Part shown: one piece after another, positions 32,147 to 43,330 of the stretch
Layout of the letters: each line of letters starts with the position of its first letter
How positions within the stretch are numbered: the first letter of the stretch is position 1
Assembly: GCF_002099425.1 (NCBI RefSeq)
Contig: NW_018343973.1
Location: forward strand, 7,479,001 to 7,543,000
Source: Phascolarctos cinereus
Taxonomy: Eukaryota > Chordata > Mammalia > Diprotodontia > Phascolarctidae
Direction: 5' to 3'
DNA: 64,000 nucleotides
Notes under the pieces: model-generated
What the model saw: only the letters and a program-made list of their open reading frames with translations
Database searches by the model: none
What the model was told of the DNA's origin: nothing
Made by a program: the position numbers and the translations under genes

Positions 32147-32301
32147 CAGTTTTTTTTTTTAGGCAATTGGGGTTAAGTGACTTGCCCGGGGTCACCCAGC
32201 TAGTAAGTGTCAAGTGTTATGTGTCTGAGGCTGGATTTGAACTCAGGTCCATCCTAGACTTTAGGGCTGGTGCTCTATCCATTGTACCAGCTAGATGCCC
32301 C
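32147..32301 (-). mobile_element. WSINE1-type SINE with perfect 10-bp target duplication
   Basis: TCAATTCAAT occurs at 32137-32146 and 32302-32311. The body has 'caattggggttaagtgactt', 'gtcacccagctagtaagtgt' and 'ctctatccattgtaccagct'. It landed at the 3' tip of an antisense L2. Confidence 0.93.
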
Positions 32302-32311
32302 TCAATTCAAT

Positions 32312-32460
32312 AACCATTTGTTAAGAAAGTACTACATACTAGGCCCAGTGCTAAGCATCCAGGATATGAATAAGAAAGACAGGCTCTGCTCTCAAGGAGC
32401 TTATAATCTAATGGGGGAAGACAAAACACAAAAGGCAGTTGGAAAGGGGGTGAGGATTAC
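32312..32460 (-). mobile_element. L2 LINE 3' end
   Basis: 'ggcccagtgctaagcatcca', 'tctgctctcaaggagcttat' and 'aatctaatgggggaagac'. Confidence 0.8.
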
Positions 32461-32499
32461 TTGGGTGTATGGGGTGGGGTGTTCGGGTGTTCAGGGGAG

Positions 32500-33000
32500 A
32501 CTTATACCTCTGGTGTAAGCACTGCCAAGCCCTTTTCAGGGCTGCTTTCTTTCTTTGGTGTCCACCTGATTCAACCACCTCTCACCTGTGGCCCCAAGAA
32601 GCTGCAGCGTGTGCAGCAGCCACACCCCAGTAAACTTTTGGCAGCTGGGCTAAACCAGGTTGAGGGTTACCAAGGGGTCTCGCACCGTTTGGTGAATTAG
32701 CAAGGTGTCTATCTCAAGCATGTGAAGACATCTCCCAGTGGAATATATGGATGGGAACAATTTGTTCCAATGACCATGAAGGAGGCAGAAGCAGGCCGTG
32801 TGGAGTGCTTAAAATTTGGTTAGACATCACAGACACCAATGTCGTCAACTGAACCATCACCAGTCATCTTAACTTTTGTCTTTCTCTGATGACTCTGGAA
32901 AACAGAGTGAAGCCAACTTCCCACTTTCCTGCCTTGCTTAAGTCCAATTTATGCACAAGGCAAAAAGACGTCACCCACACCATTTTACTATTTTTACCTA
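32500..33000. repeat. Unclassified marsupial interspersed repeat
   Basis: The segments 'ggctgggctaaaccaggttg', 'caaggggtctcgcaccg', 'gaagacatctcccagtgg', 'gttagacatcacagacacc' and 'ccatcaccagtcatctt' resemble an abundant marsupial repeat I remember, whose full copies end in CAA-type tails, as RTE-mobilised elements do. Its formal name and class I cannot give. No coding motif is visible. The first codons of the 32461-32700 frame look like 'GPKKLQRV', but this does not continue as a ribosomal protein. Confidence 0.45.
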
Positions 33001-33510
33001 CCTCAAAGTTCTGTGGCTACAGACAAGTGACGAAACAGCAGGTACTGAAATAGTAGGGGCTATAGTCACAACCCTGAACACAGGTGGCCCAGACCATAGT
33101 GTCATCTCCTCAATAGGCTGAAGCAGCAGTGGAATTCAATAGCCCCTGGCTATCTGAGCAGCCTTTCTTAAGGACCATACTGCTCACCTCCTGGCATAAA
33201 GAAGGAGCAAGAAAAGATGCCCTAAAAATTGCCTGATTGTGGGCTACCACTTGGCCCTAGACTATCTGTTTTCAAACTGGGGAGAGTGGTTTGTGCCCTC
33301 ATGAACATCTCCTATTGCATGTGGATAAACCCTTCCCAAAAGGTCTGTGAATTCACCAGATAAGGACCCAGGCCAGTCAGATCAGTGACCTTATAACTCA
33401 GATTTATTCTATCTCCCTAGGCCCATTGAATGACATTTTCCTGGGTTCCCTCTGGAAAGTCCTCTGGATTTAGGTCCAGAGAGTTTTTGAGACTCTGATT
33501 CTTTTAATCA
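33001..33510. other. Unassigned, possibly repeat-derived
   Basis: Moderately GC-richer than its surroundings. No family recognised, and it may belong to the preceding repeat or the following LTR element. Confidence 0.35.
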
Positions 33511-34433
33511 TGTGTGTGGTAGACATTTAGGTAGTGTGGCCCTACTTGGGCCATAGGACCTTCCAGGCCACTGGATAGGTCATTAGTTAGGTTAAGACCC
33601 TCTCCTTCCTTCCTTCCTCATGCAAGTCTGTCTCTATAAGGCCTGCCTACTGAAGAGGACTGTCCCTCCGTGGATCTTGCCAGCATGCTAGTCATGGGTA
33701 GTCTCAAAAACCAAGGGCTGGATTGTCATAAGATTAAGCCTTGTGGTCTTGATACTACCATAAGCTCCCCCTTCAGGGAGGCTGTGGCTTATAAAATCTA
33801 AGCATGGATATCATTGTTATAAGATTAGACCTGATGGTCTCGAGGCCGTCATGATAGTCTCTCATTAAGGCTAGGCTGCAAGCTTATAGAATATAATCAT
33901 GGAAAAATACTGACAATAATTTTTTTGAAGGTAAATACAGCTATGTCACCCAAATGATATTTTATCTACCATCAGCTTGGTTTTTTCTCCCTGATAACAA
34001 ACTACCCAATAAATATTTTGCCCTGACCCCTGACGTGCAAACTGGCCAACTCCAGGAGGCCATCCAAATTCAGAGTATAAGAACCCCATTCCCAGAAGAG
34101 CACTTTGGAGCACACCTTCCCTTCCAGCAGGAACACATCTTCCTACTAGAGTACACCTTTCTGCTGGACCATCCTACTGAACATACACATGTTTCTGTGC
34201 TCCCCAACACAGTGCTGCCCTCATAAATTTTACTGTGTTAATGTGTATGCCTGAGTTGTATGTCAGGTCCTCTTTAACTCTCACCCCTTCCCCCTTTTTC
34301 CCATTGCTCCCAATAAAACTTTGCATTGAGCTGATTCCCATTGTTTTACATGTTATTCTCTGCACCTGAACTCATTAAGGAGTCATCTTCTCCAACTTCC
34401 CTGGCTGGCCTACAGGCCTTTCCTTAGATTCAC
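33511..34433 (+). mobile_element. Retroviral LTR (unclassified) with duplicated U3 block
   Basis: Evidence is a promoter-to-polyA arrangement: GTATAAGAA at about 34075, a C-rich leader, and AATAAA at 34312-34317, with a short U5-like stretch after it. Candidate ends are TGTGTG (33511) and a CACA end (34433), uncertain. Within the putative U3, 33722-33807 and 33811-33902 are imperfect ~90-bp tandem copies. No gag/pol/env adjoins on either side that I can recognise, so it may be a solo LTR. Confidence 0.45.
33722..33902. repeat. ~90-bp imperfect tandem duplication in the LTR U3
   Basis: Copy 1 (33722-33807) and copy 2 (33811-33902) share 'cataagatta'/'tataagatta', 'tggtct', 'ggctg', 'cttataaaatctaagcatgg'/'cttatagaatataatcatgg'. 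Direct repeats of this size in U3 are typical retroviral enhancer duplications. Confidence 0.65.
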
Positions 34434-34587
34434 ACTGGGTAATTGGACAAGAACTTAGCCTATTGACAAACCAATCTGAACTGGGGAGTATGGCACTCTG
34501 AGCCCAGTTGTAGAAAGCAAGGGTCAATAGGGAGACCCCACATCCTCCCAAGAGGGATTCCCTTATGTCAGAGCATTGTCATAAAAC

Positions 34588-34755
34588 ATATCTCATTTGA
34601 TCATCACAACACTCATGGGAGGCAGGTGCTATTATTCCCATTTTCTAGTCGAGGAAACAGATTAAGTGACTTGCCCGAAGTCATATAGCTAGTAAGTGTT
34701 TGAGGCCAGATTTGAACTCAGATCATCTTGATGCCAGGCCTAGTGCTCTATAACA
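34588..34755 (-). mobile_element. MIR/THER1 SINE
   Basis: 'atctcatttgatcatcacaa', 'gtgacttgcccgaagtcata' and 'gatttgaactcagatcatct'. Confidence 0.87.
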
Positions 34756-35943
34756 TAAGTAGGCTGTAACATATTACTAGTGATAAGCGATATAGAAAAA
34801 GTAGCTTCAAGGCTTTAATCTAGGAAATGAATCATCATAGAAATAGCAGGCTAGTCATGCAGTAAGAAGGAGTGAAAGCACCAGCCAACCAGCCTACTGC
34901 TGCAATGTAACCTATAAAATGTCAGAAGAGCTAGAGAAAGTCCTATTGCATGTCAGGGAGAAACTCTTTGGAGGACATATGGGAGGATCAAGACAAGAAT
35001 TATGCAGGATAAGGAGAAATGGCTGGGTCATGATATGTATGGATTGAAGGAGTATCCACATTATTGAGATCTTTAATTTAGTGAAATGGTAAAGTATCAA
35101 AGCATGATCTAAGACAGCTCAACAATATATTAAAATGTAAAAGTATGAAATGCAATGTTCTCTTTCATTTTTCTTAGAATAATTTATTAAACTGTATTGA
35201 AAACTTTATCACTTCAACTGGATAAAATTTATGAACAATGAACTTGTTTCTTATACAATCCTTGTGTATGAAAACACAAATATGCACTTTTCTTTCTTTT
35301 CTCCTGGTTATTTTTTTTTCTTATTAGCTATGAGACTTGAGTAATCTTTGTGGGCTTTAGTTTCTAATGTCAAATCAAATGGTCTTTCATCTCCCTCCAA
35401 ACTCTACTAATTTTTGACCTTTTCCCTTAGCATGTCTTCTTAGCTCAACACACCATACAACACCAAACTTCAGTTCACCTTGCCTCAAAACATCTCACTG
35501 CAGTAGTTGTTGTGAGGACCTATGAAATGATATGTATAAATGCATATTGGAATGTATTGTGAAGTATAGAAATGCAATGTGCTGTTATTTGCTTTTTTCA
35601 TTCTTTTTTTCTCCTTTGATAATGGATTGTTTCTTTCCTACACTTTTTCATGTCCTGATTTTGTCAAGTATTGAGGTTGGACGCTATAGTAAGACAAGAA
35701 ACAACTGATTCAATGACATTCTGGCCTAACCTGAAAAATAAAATGCCAGCAATTTGTCAACATTCTGCCCCTGAAATTTCGAATTTTACAAGCTGAAGCA
35801 CTGATTGGCATCTGAACTTTAGGGGCTTTATCCAATGCAATAGAACTTCAATGTTTCAGGTTGCCCTTCAATTCAGAAGACTTTGATTTGTTTTACCCAG
35901 TGACCCTGTATTCACCTCTCCTTACCCCCTAATCTCCTAGCTG
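34756..35943. other. Unassigned sequence
   Basis: No gene recognised. 34960-35110 may be a decayed transposable-element segment, but I cannot name it. Confidence 0.35.
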
Positions 35944-36140
35944 TTAAGGTCAGCTTTTCCCTAGTGAGACTGTGAAAATACGAATAGTTGTTTGGAAGCA
36001 TGGAGGCAAAGGTCTTTCCTTTTCTTTATTCCATTCTTTTTCTGTTTAAGATATGAATTTCCATTTCCCCATTTTTCTTTATTTCTATACCTCAGCACTT
36101 CATCACCTTTTCCTGGACCCCATATCCCCTTTCTCAGATA
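35944..36140 (+). repeat. Unrecognised ~200-bp repeat, copy A
   Basis: Starts 'aaggtcagcttttccctagt' and continues through 'agactgtgaaaatacgaata', 'gcatggaggcaaaggtcttt' to 'tcccctttctcag'. It matches copy B (37698-37915) at roughly 80% by eye. Flanks of the two copies are unrelated. Confidence 0.7.
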
Positions 36141-36309
36141 ATCTTTTTTCTTCTAAGTCACTCACTCTATATTTGGTGCCCTTAGTTTCTGGGTTTCAAC
36201 TACACTCACCTCCATTTGCCACTGATGGAATGCCTTTGCTTCCAAACAAGATGTACAAAATAACAGTAAAATGAAGTTTAAATGATTATTTATTAGTCAA
36301 TGACAAGAG

Positions 36310-36705
36310 AATCTTAAGTTAGAACTAGCAGGAAAATTAGAGTGCATGTAGTCTAATGTCCTCATTTTACAGATAAGGAAATTAAGTTTTCAGAAAGGTA
36401 CAGAACTGAAGGGACCTTAGAGGCCACTGAATCCATTTCATTTTATACATGAGAAAACTGAGGCCTAGGGAAAGTTAAGTACATTTTTTTGTTTGTTTTA
36501 AAGTTTTCTTTCTTTGTTAAGAACTTAACAAATATGATCTTTTAACATATAAAGAAGACTTCATGTGAAACAATCAATATTTATTATGTATGACTTGTTT
36601 TTAAGTCACTTTCCAAGATAACAGAGGTTTTTAGCCTAATAGACAAGATTTGAATCCACATCCTTTGACTTTAGAAGCAGTATTACAAGTTGCCTCCTAA
36701 TGAAA
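36310..36705 (-). mobile_element. MIR/L3-type 3' ends and a MIR core, interrupted
   Basis: Two successive antisense ends ('ctcattttacagataaggaa' at 36361; 'agggaccttagaggccactg' at 36410) and the MIR core resuming at 36604 ('agtcactttccaagataaca', 'cagtattacaagttgcctcc'). The AT-rich 36485-36600 stretch between them looks like a later insertion. Confidence 0.6.
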
Positions 36706-36829
36706 CCGAATAGCCAAAAACACATGTATTAAGATAAAAAGCTAAATTTATAAAAATTTTATTGCACTGTTATGGAAATACTTGTCTTATTCCACATATT
36801 AAAAATAAAATTTTAAATAAAAAAAGAAA

Positions 36830-37360
36830 CTTGGTATGAAGAATGAGGGAGATTCTAGTCCCACTTGTCTTTATCCTGGAACATGACATCTAGAGCATTT
36901 TGTGCAATTCTGGGCATCTTAATTTCAGGAGGGCCATTGACAAGCTGGAACATGTCCAATGGAGGGTAATTGAGATGGTGTGTGGACTGGAAATCATGCC
37001 ATATGGGATCAGTTGAAGGAACCAGGCATCATTAGTATGAAGAATAAAACACAGGAGGATCATGCTATCTGTCTTCAAGTCTTTAAAGGCTGTCATTTGA
37101 AAGAAGGATTAGACTAATTTTATTTGGTTCAAGAAGACAAGTTCAGGAACAACGCACAGAGGTTGCTGAGAAGCACACTTTAGCTTGTTAGAAGGGAAAA
37201 AAAAAACAACTTTCTTCAGTTTAGAACAATTCCCAATTGGAATGTACTTCTTTGGGAAGGTAATGATTTTCTAATCATCCAGAGGGTGTAAGTAGGGGCA
37301 GGATGGGCACTTGTTGAGAATGTTGTACAGGGGAATTCCTATTCAGGTATGGGATCAACT
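36830..37360 (+). mobile_element. CR1/L3 LINE, ORF2 end and 3' region
   Basis: 'ggccattgacaagctggaac', 'tgtccaatggagggtaattg', 'ttgaaggaaccaggcatc', 'gtcttcaagtctttaaagg' and 'attcctattcaggtatggga' follow the CR1/L3 order from the last RT codons to the 3' end. Confidence 0.87.
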
Positions 37361-37599
37361 AGTTCTAACTGTGAAGTTTCTGCTACAACGTTATGATTCA
37401 GTGAAAGTGGATCCTGGTTTCTGAAAGGGGAACTAATAGCTTTGCACCGTTTTGGGGGGCATGGCTCTTCTGAGTGTGACATCATTTGGTATGGCAGAAT
37501 AGAAATTGATGAAAATGGTCCTGATGAGAAAAGCATTTGAACTCATTAGATTCCCTGAACAGATACATCTTCTTCCTGAACAGCCTCCAGATTACTACC

Positions 37600-37695
37600 T
37601 TCATTTAGATTATACTTTCCTACTTCTCTGTGTGCTAAAAGACATAGCACAGAGACTTTGACGTAACAGTTACTCAATTAACTGTTGTTGATTGA
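37600..37695 (+). mobile_element. L2 LINE 3' tip
   Basis: 'gctaaaagacatagcacaga' and 'tgttgttgattgat', a degraded 3' terminus directly before repeat copy B. Confidence 0.55.
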
Positions 37696-37697
37696 TA

Positions 37698-37915
37698 TAA
37701 GGTCAGCTTTTCCCCAGTGAGACTGTGCAAATATGCATAGTTATTTGCAAGCATGGAAGCAAAGGTCCTTCCCTTTAATTATTCTATTCTCTTCCTGCTT
37801 TAGACATAGATTTCCATTTCCCCACTCTCTTCCCAGTGAATTTTCCTCATTTCTATCCCTCAGCACTTTACCACTTTTCCCCAGACCCCACTTCCCTTTC
37901 TCAGTCTTGAAACTT
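37698..37915 (+). repeat. Unrecognised ~200-bp repeat, copy B
   Basis: Same start ('aaggtcagcttttccccagt') and same end ('cttccctttctcag') as copy A, with about 25 extra bases in the middle ('actctcttcccagtgaattt'). Direct orientation, 1.75 kb from copy A. Confidence 0.7.
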
Positions 37916-37969
37916 CACCTCTTCTAGGTGAATAAGATTTTAGCTTATTATAAGAAGGCATGACTATTT

Positions 37970-37982
37970 ACACACACACACG

Positions 37983-38032
<50 letters not shown>
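37970..38032. repeat. (CA)n microsatellite
   Basis: About 31 units, two interrupted by CG. Confidence 0.98.
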
Positions 38033-38034
<2 letters not shown>

Positions 38035-38314
38035 GTCACCACTAAAAAATCTGTTCAGAGTTGTATATATTTATCTCATCCCTGGGAACTCCTTACAAAT
38101 GTCACTTATCCAGGCTGATTAGTAGAAGCTAGGCTTGAAGTAAAGAGTATGATTTCAATTGAGACTCAGAAAAAGAATGACAACATAGCATTAGGAGCCC
38201 TAGGACACCATGAGAAAGGAAGGATTAACTTACTTGGGTAGAGGTGAGTCAGCTAAAAATGATTTGGAAGCTACTTAGAAGAATTACCTGGGCCTGTGAA
38301 CCCAGAAAGGACAT

Positions 38315-38582
38315 CTAGGATCTAGATCAGAAGTTCATCAAGTCCAGTCTCCTCATTTTCTACATAAAGACACTAAGGCCCAGAAAGGCATAGGGATTTG
38401 TTAAAGGAGGGAGGAAAGAAGGAATAAAGGAAGGAAAGGAGGGAGGGAAAAAAGGGAGGAGGGAGGGAGGGAGAGAAGGAGAGAGGGAGAGAGGGAAGCA
38501 GAGAGGGATGGGCCAAGGAGAATTTATATAGTGCTTACTACGTGCTGGCACTGTGCTAAGCACTGTATAAAGATTTTCTCAT
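38315..38582 (-). mobile_element. MIR and L2 antisense ends around a purine-rich tract
   Basis: MIR end at 38315-38400 ('actaaggcccagaaaggcat'), (GGAA/GGGA)n tract at 38405-38505, then 'atagtgcttactacgtgctg' and 'actgtgctaagcactg' (38523-38570), an L2/MIR end. Confidence 0.7.
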
Positions 38583-39800
38583 AGAATATATATATCTCAA
38601 TAGACAGAAAACTACAACTAAGACAAGTGTCAGAAAAGGGACTTCCTCCTCTTTTATTTTTTTTCAATAGGTAGAAACAAGGGTGAAACTAGGAGGTAAA
38701 ACTGGTGATGACTCCATAAGTCTATGAAATTGAAGATGACCAATCATTGTTTTAAGCTTACTTGAGTAATAAGTCCCTCTCAACTATAATTTACCTAGCT
38801 GTATAAAATGGACAATCCCGGTTCTATATACATTATCCTAAGTCTCAAGGTTAAAGCTTTTATAGGAGACACCCTTGAGCCTCTGAATAATGGCCAGGAA
38901 AAGTTACCAGCATTAGAACACCATAGGGGTCTGTGTATTTAGAGGTGCCCTGGGCCCATTCTGTCACTTTCCTCCTTCCTTAGATACTATTTTTTCTCCA
39001 AAATGTTAGAAATATATCACATCAATCAGCCTCACAAGGCAAAACTGTCTGTACTGCCAGCTATAGAATGAAACAAACACATCTTCGGTCTGACATGGTC
39101 CTCCATTCATTCATTTGGTAGCACACTTGAGAAACATTATGAATAACTACAGCCTATTACCTGTGGCAAAACACTTAGCTACAGATGGACACACTGTTAA
39201 TGACAACACAGCATGAAATGTAGTTTTTAAAAGCCCTGCTCTGTTTCAGATGTATGGTGTCTGGTGTACTTTTCTGCATTCTGATTAGCACTTTAGAATC
39301 ACTGTATAATTTTTTTTTCTGTGTTGTGTTCTTATTTTGCAGCATGCTGCAGATTTGTATATAATCAGGGAATGCAGGGAGAAGCCAAGCACCCAGTGAA
39401 ATAGGCACAATGATTTCAGGGAATACAAACCATTGTGTATCTCTTAGAAGCTTATAACTACTTTGGAATATGCATGTTTGACTTTTTTATGATTTAATGC
39501 TTCGTTTAAATGGTTCTCATGTTGAGACAAATCATGCTCTTCTCTTCCAACCTCTTTAAAACAAGTCAGGGAGATAAACTTGCTTGGTAATAGTTTTTTG
39601 TTTGTTTGTTTTGCTTTGTTTTACAACTCTGGGCCAGACTTTGATTTAAACTGGAAAATGTGAGCTAAGTAAAAACTAATTATTGAGAAGGATGGTGTGC
39701 TAGTTCATTGATATGCAAAATACATTTATAGAGCCCTCTGGCTTTCTTCTACTATTCCCTCAACATAATCAGCTTTCCCTTTTGGAGAGGAGGTGAAAAA
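38583..39800. other. Unassigned; 39170-39600 a candidate conserved noncoding block
   Basis: No repeat recognised over 1.2 kb. 39170-39600 has ATTA cores, 'atgatttcagggaataca' and 'atatgcatgtttg', a texture like the block at 20.6-21.4 kb. The polypyrimidine-CAG at about 39341 is not supported as a splice site. Confidence 0.3.
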
Positions 39801-39804
39801 ATGA

Positions 39805-39900
39805 TCATATTTTACAGTTGGAAAGGACCTTAGTGATTGCCTCAGAGAACCAGAACTTGAACCTAGTTTTCTGATATTATGCCAATGTTCTTTTTAGAAA
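39805..39900 (-). mobile_element. MIR-type SINE fragment
   Basis: 'cagttggaaaggaccttagt' and 'gaacttgaacctagttttct'. Confidence 0.6.
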
Positions 39901-39914
39901 TATTGAGCCTTTGT

Positions 39915-40380
39915 TTATATACCACAATCATTTCCCCACATTCCCTTCCCATATATGGATGCTCCTGTGTAACAAAGAAAGCAGTTAAGCAAAACCAAGC
40001 ATTGACAAAAAAACAGCTATGACTGACAAATTCTGCACCTCTAGCCACCCCACTGCCCCCCCCACCTTCATCTGAGGGAAGGGAGGCATTTTCATCATCT
40101 GTTTTCTGGGACTTAGATTTCACATTATAGTTCATCAGAATATGGTCAAGTTTTAGCATTCTTTTCACATACACTTATAATAATTGTATATAACGTTACC
40201 TAGGGACCACTTCACTGAACGTCAGTTCATACAAGTCTTCCCATGTGTTTCTGAATTTCTCATATTTATGCTATCATTCTTGGTGAAATTGGAGGAGCTC
40301 AGGAGTTGTATTCATTGTTGTATCCATTCAGGAGTTGTAGCCCTTCTTTCTCAATGTATATCTCTCTAGCCAGCCTGGGT
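39915..40380 (-). mobile_element. L1 LINE 3' end (end of ORF2 and 3' UTR)
   Basis: Antisense landmarks of the marsupial L1 3' region: 'acttcactgaacgtcagttc', 'atacaagtcttcccatgtgt' and 'ttctgaatttctcatattta'. The corresponding sense sequence encodes the last residues of ORF2. Strongly 5'-truncated. Confidence 0.7.
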
Positions 40381-42699
40381 AGAGAAGGGATGATTCCATT
40401 TCAAAAGTCTCAGCAGGTTATTTTGCAAAACCCTTTGGTGATTTGTGACAGAGCAGATGCATTTCCCACAGCTGAGCTTTGCAAGAATCATGAAGGACCG
40501 GGTTTTAATACTTTTCTTAATAGTGAAATTTAATTAAACTGAATGTACCCCAGGGAAGAATAATATATGCACACTTACCGCAAAATCAGAGACCATGATA
40601 GGGGAAGATTGGAATTCAATGTGTATATTTTTTTACAATGACTTACATAACAAAGCCACTTAATCTTGTATTTCTCATTTATACATTGTATGGATCTTGG
40701 AACTGTCGGTTATTTAATAACAATAATCATTGAGCTCATTCCTCTTCTTAGTCTGTATCTGATAGCCCTTCAGATCCAGTAAATAGTGTATGATACCATC
40801 AGCCTACTGCAGACTTTCCTCAATCCGTAACTATGGCATAATCATTTGGGGAAAATCTCTGAGGCTAATGTAAAAATCCAGAAAAGCAATGGCCCAGACT
40901 GGAAATTGGAGGCTGGGGAAAAAATAATTTGTCATAGTCCATTGGTAACTACACACAGAAATTATTTTTTGAAATGGCTCTTCTTTAACCATAATGGGGG
41001 AGATAATCAAAGGCTGTTTGTTCTCAAAGAATAATGGAATCTTTTAGGGTTGTAGGTTAAGAGCAAATCATTACACTTTTCCTATTCATATGTATTGTAT
41101 AGTGTGGTAGATTTGGGTGTTCTAAAAGATGAAGGCTATGAATGAATAAGACATCAATATTGTTACTTCTGGTTTTGGACCTAAAGAAGGACAAAGAGTT
41201 CACTGAATCCATCACTAGGTCCTCCTAACAAGAGAGTCAGTAACACTTTCAGCAGTATTAACAGGATAAAGAATTGAAAACAACAATATATATTCATGGA
41301 TGCATTATAGGAATTGCCACAATTATGCTTTTATTTCTTGAGAACAAGATGCCATCAATACTGAAGACAAGAATTAGAGGGAGGGGTACATATAGGGAAA
41401 ATATTGTGGCTCTGGATTGGCGTGTTCATATAGATTCTCCCTTGGTTCTTGCTACCTCAGACTTTATCCACACATACTGCCTTACCCTGCAAAGTCTCTA
41501 ACTTTAGTTCCTCTCACTGATGCTGGGTTCCTCTTCCCAAAGTCCTATTTCTCAAGAAATAATTTCCAGTTTCAGAATCGTGTCCGTTCATTTTGCTGAG
41601 CATTTCAGTGTAGATTCATTCTGGCCAATAACTTCTACCTAAACAACGGTCTTTTACAAATAGTCCAGTATTAAGAAAGCTCCTAGAGTAAATAAATATG
41701 TACATATACCAAATTTGGAAAAGTCTCATGCTTTTTTTTTTTGATTGAAGTAGTCTTTCGTTCAGGTACCCAGAAAGTCTTTTCTGAAATCTGGAAGGGT
41801 AGCTTGTAAAAACAATAAACTTTGTTCTTCCCAGTCCCTAAGTGACTCTACTGGGAACAAGTTGTATACTTATGAGAGGCACATTCAGAACCTTTTCAGA
41901 CCATTAAGGGTATTACTTGGTTCACTATAAGAATAATGCAGTTCACACATTACTGACTAGCCCCAGGGGTTAATTTAAGCATTGGGAAGATGCTGGGTAA
42001 TGGGGATTGTATCACCCTGAAGTCTCTTGCTCTCTCAGCTAGGGAAAGATTGCCATTTTACTGTTTAGCCTTTATTGCTGAGCCAGGGTGGACAAGACGG
42101 GTGTTTAGTGAGGAGATGAATGTCCTTGCTCTTTGCCTCAGGAAGAGAACCTATTTCTAGGAGCAAGGGACTGCTTGTTTCTAAAGTACCTCTTTGGGGA
42201 TTATCCAGGCAGATGAACTATTAGAATTCTCCTGTACATAAACATTGGAATCTGCAAGTCACCAGAAGGCTAATTCTTAGTATTGGAATGTTCTTGATTT
42301 GGACAGATTTTTTTGAGCAGTTACTTGGGACAGGTCTAAGCTAGGTCTGCCGATAATTTAATTCTGAGCCCCTGAAGCAGCTTGTTTGACTCTGCTATCT
42401 ATGCAATCCAAGGAAGACATCCATTACCACTGAAAAAAATATATATCCATGCATCACAGGAATAAGGACCGAATATCTGTAACTTTAAATTGAGGGCTCT
42501 GAGTATGAAATGGTTAGGGACAATGGAAGAAGAAGCCAAAGGGGAATGTGTATGATTATGGTATTAAATAGACCAGAATCCCTAAGGGATTCAATTATGG
42601 ATTCTTTTCTCGCCTTTCTGAAAACTTACTAACTAGGAATGTAAATGAAGATTTTTTTGGGTGAAGGAGGTTGAATTTTATAAATAAGTGCATACAGTA
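40381..42699. other. Unassigned, apparently single-copy
   Basis: 2.3 kb in which I recognise no gene and no repeat. The frames at 40846-41599 are short, with no known motifs or codon bias that I can judge. Confidence 0.4.
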
Positions 42700-43330
42700 C
42701 AATTTAATTGACAAATATTAAGTACCTACACATAGCAAATACCTATACTATGCACAAAATACTATGTATAGTATAGTGTAAAGCAATAATTTTAGAGGGT
42801 ACTGTAATATTTTAATGATCACTTTACACCTCATTGTCCTCCAGCAACTTAGAGGGAGAATAGCATATACCTTCCCTTATCTATGTTTCTACTCCCTTAC
42901 CCGTAGCCAGAACTGTAATATCTTGGAGAAGGGGGCTATGATGGATACTCTGGCTGGCCAGAGGAGGCACTTCTTGTTTTTAATGTGCAGTAACCCCTTT
43001 GATTTAAAATAGGTCTATCTGCTACCTCCTCAATGAAGTCAGAAAATAAGATCTAGTATAAAGGCTGAAATTCAGCTTAACAGTATCCATGAGGCAATTT
43101 ATATATAGTAGAAAAAACAGATGAACTGCAGTTACAAGTCATTGTGATAAGCACTGAGTGTGCAAATACAAAAATACTGAAAAATAAAAACAGTGCCTGT
43201 ACTCAAGGAACTTATATTCTAATGGGAAAGAGGATACCCAGAAGAAAGCTGAAAAAGGAGGGGTGGTCATGGTGGTGGGTGGTGACGGTATCCCAGGTGA
43301 TAGAGAGTTTCAGAGAAGTCCAAAAGCAGT
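42700..43330 (-). mobile_element. L2 LINE fragments
   Basis: A weak antisense tip at 42705-42790 ('aatattaagtacctacacat'). A better one at 43130-43330 ('tgataagcactgagtgtgca', 'ctgtactcaaggaacttata', 'ttctaatgggaaagagg'). The 220 bp at 42800-43020 is doubtful. Confidence 0.55.

Noticed and set aside
32590-32640. Possible ribosomal protein S4 pseudogene start ('GPKKLQRV')
   Set aside because: Only about nine residues resemble S4; the following sequence does not continue it and fits an interspersed repeat.
38360-38563. Ser/Pro/Phe-rich frame
   Set aside because: Antisense translation of a GGAA/GGGA tract; the same artefact occurs at 58809-59051.
39330-39345. Possible splice acceptor ('cttattttgcag')
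   Set aside because: No open exon, no matching donor and no homology nearby; such strings occur by chance in AT-rich DNA.
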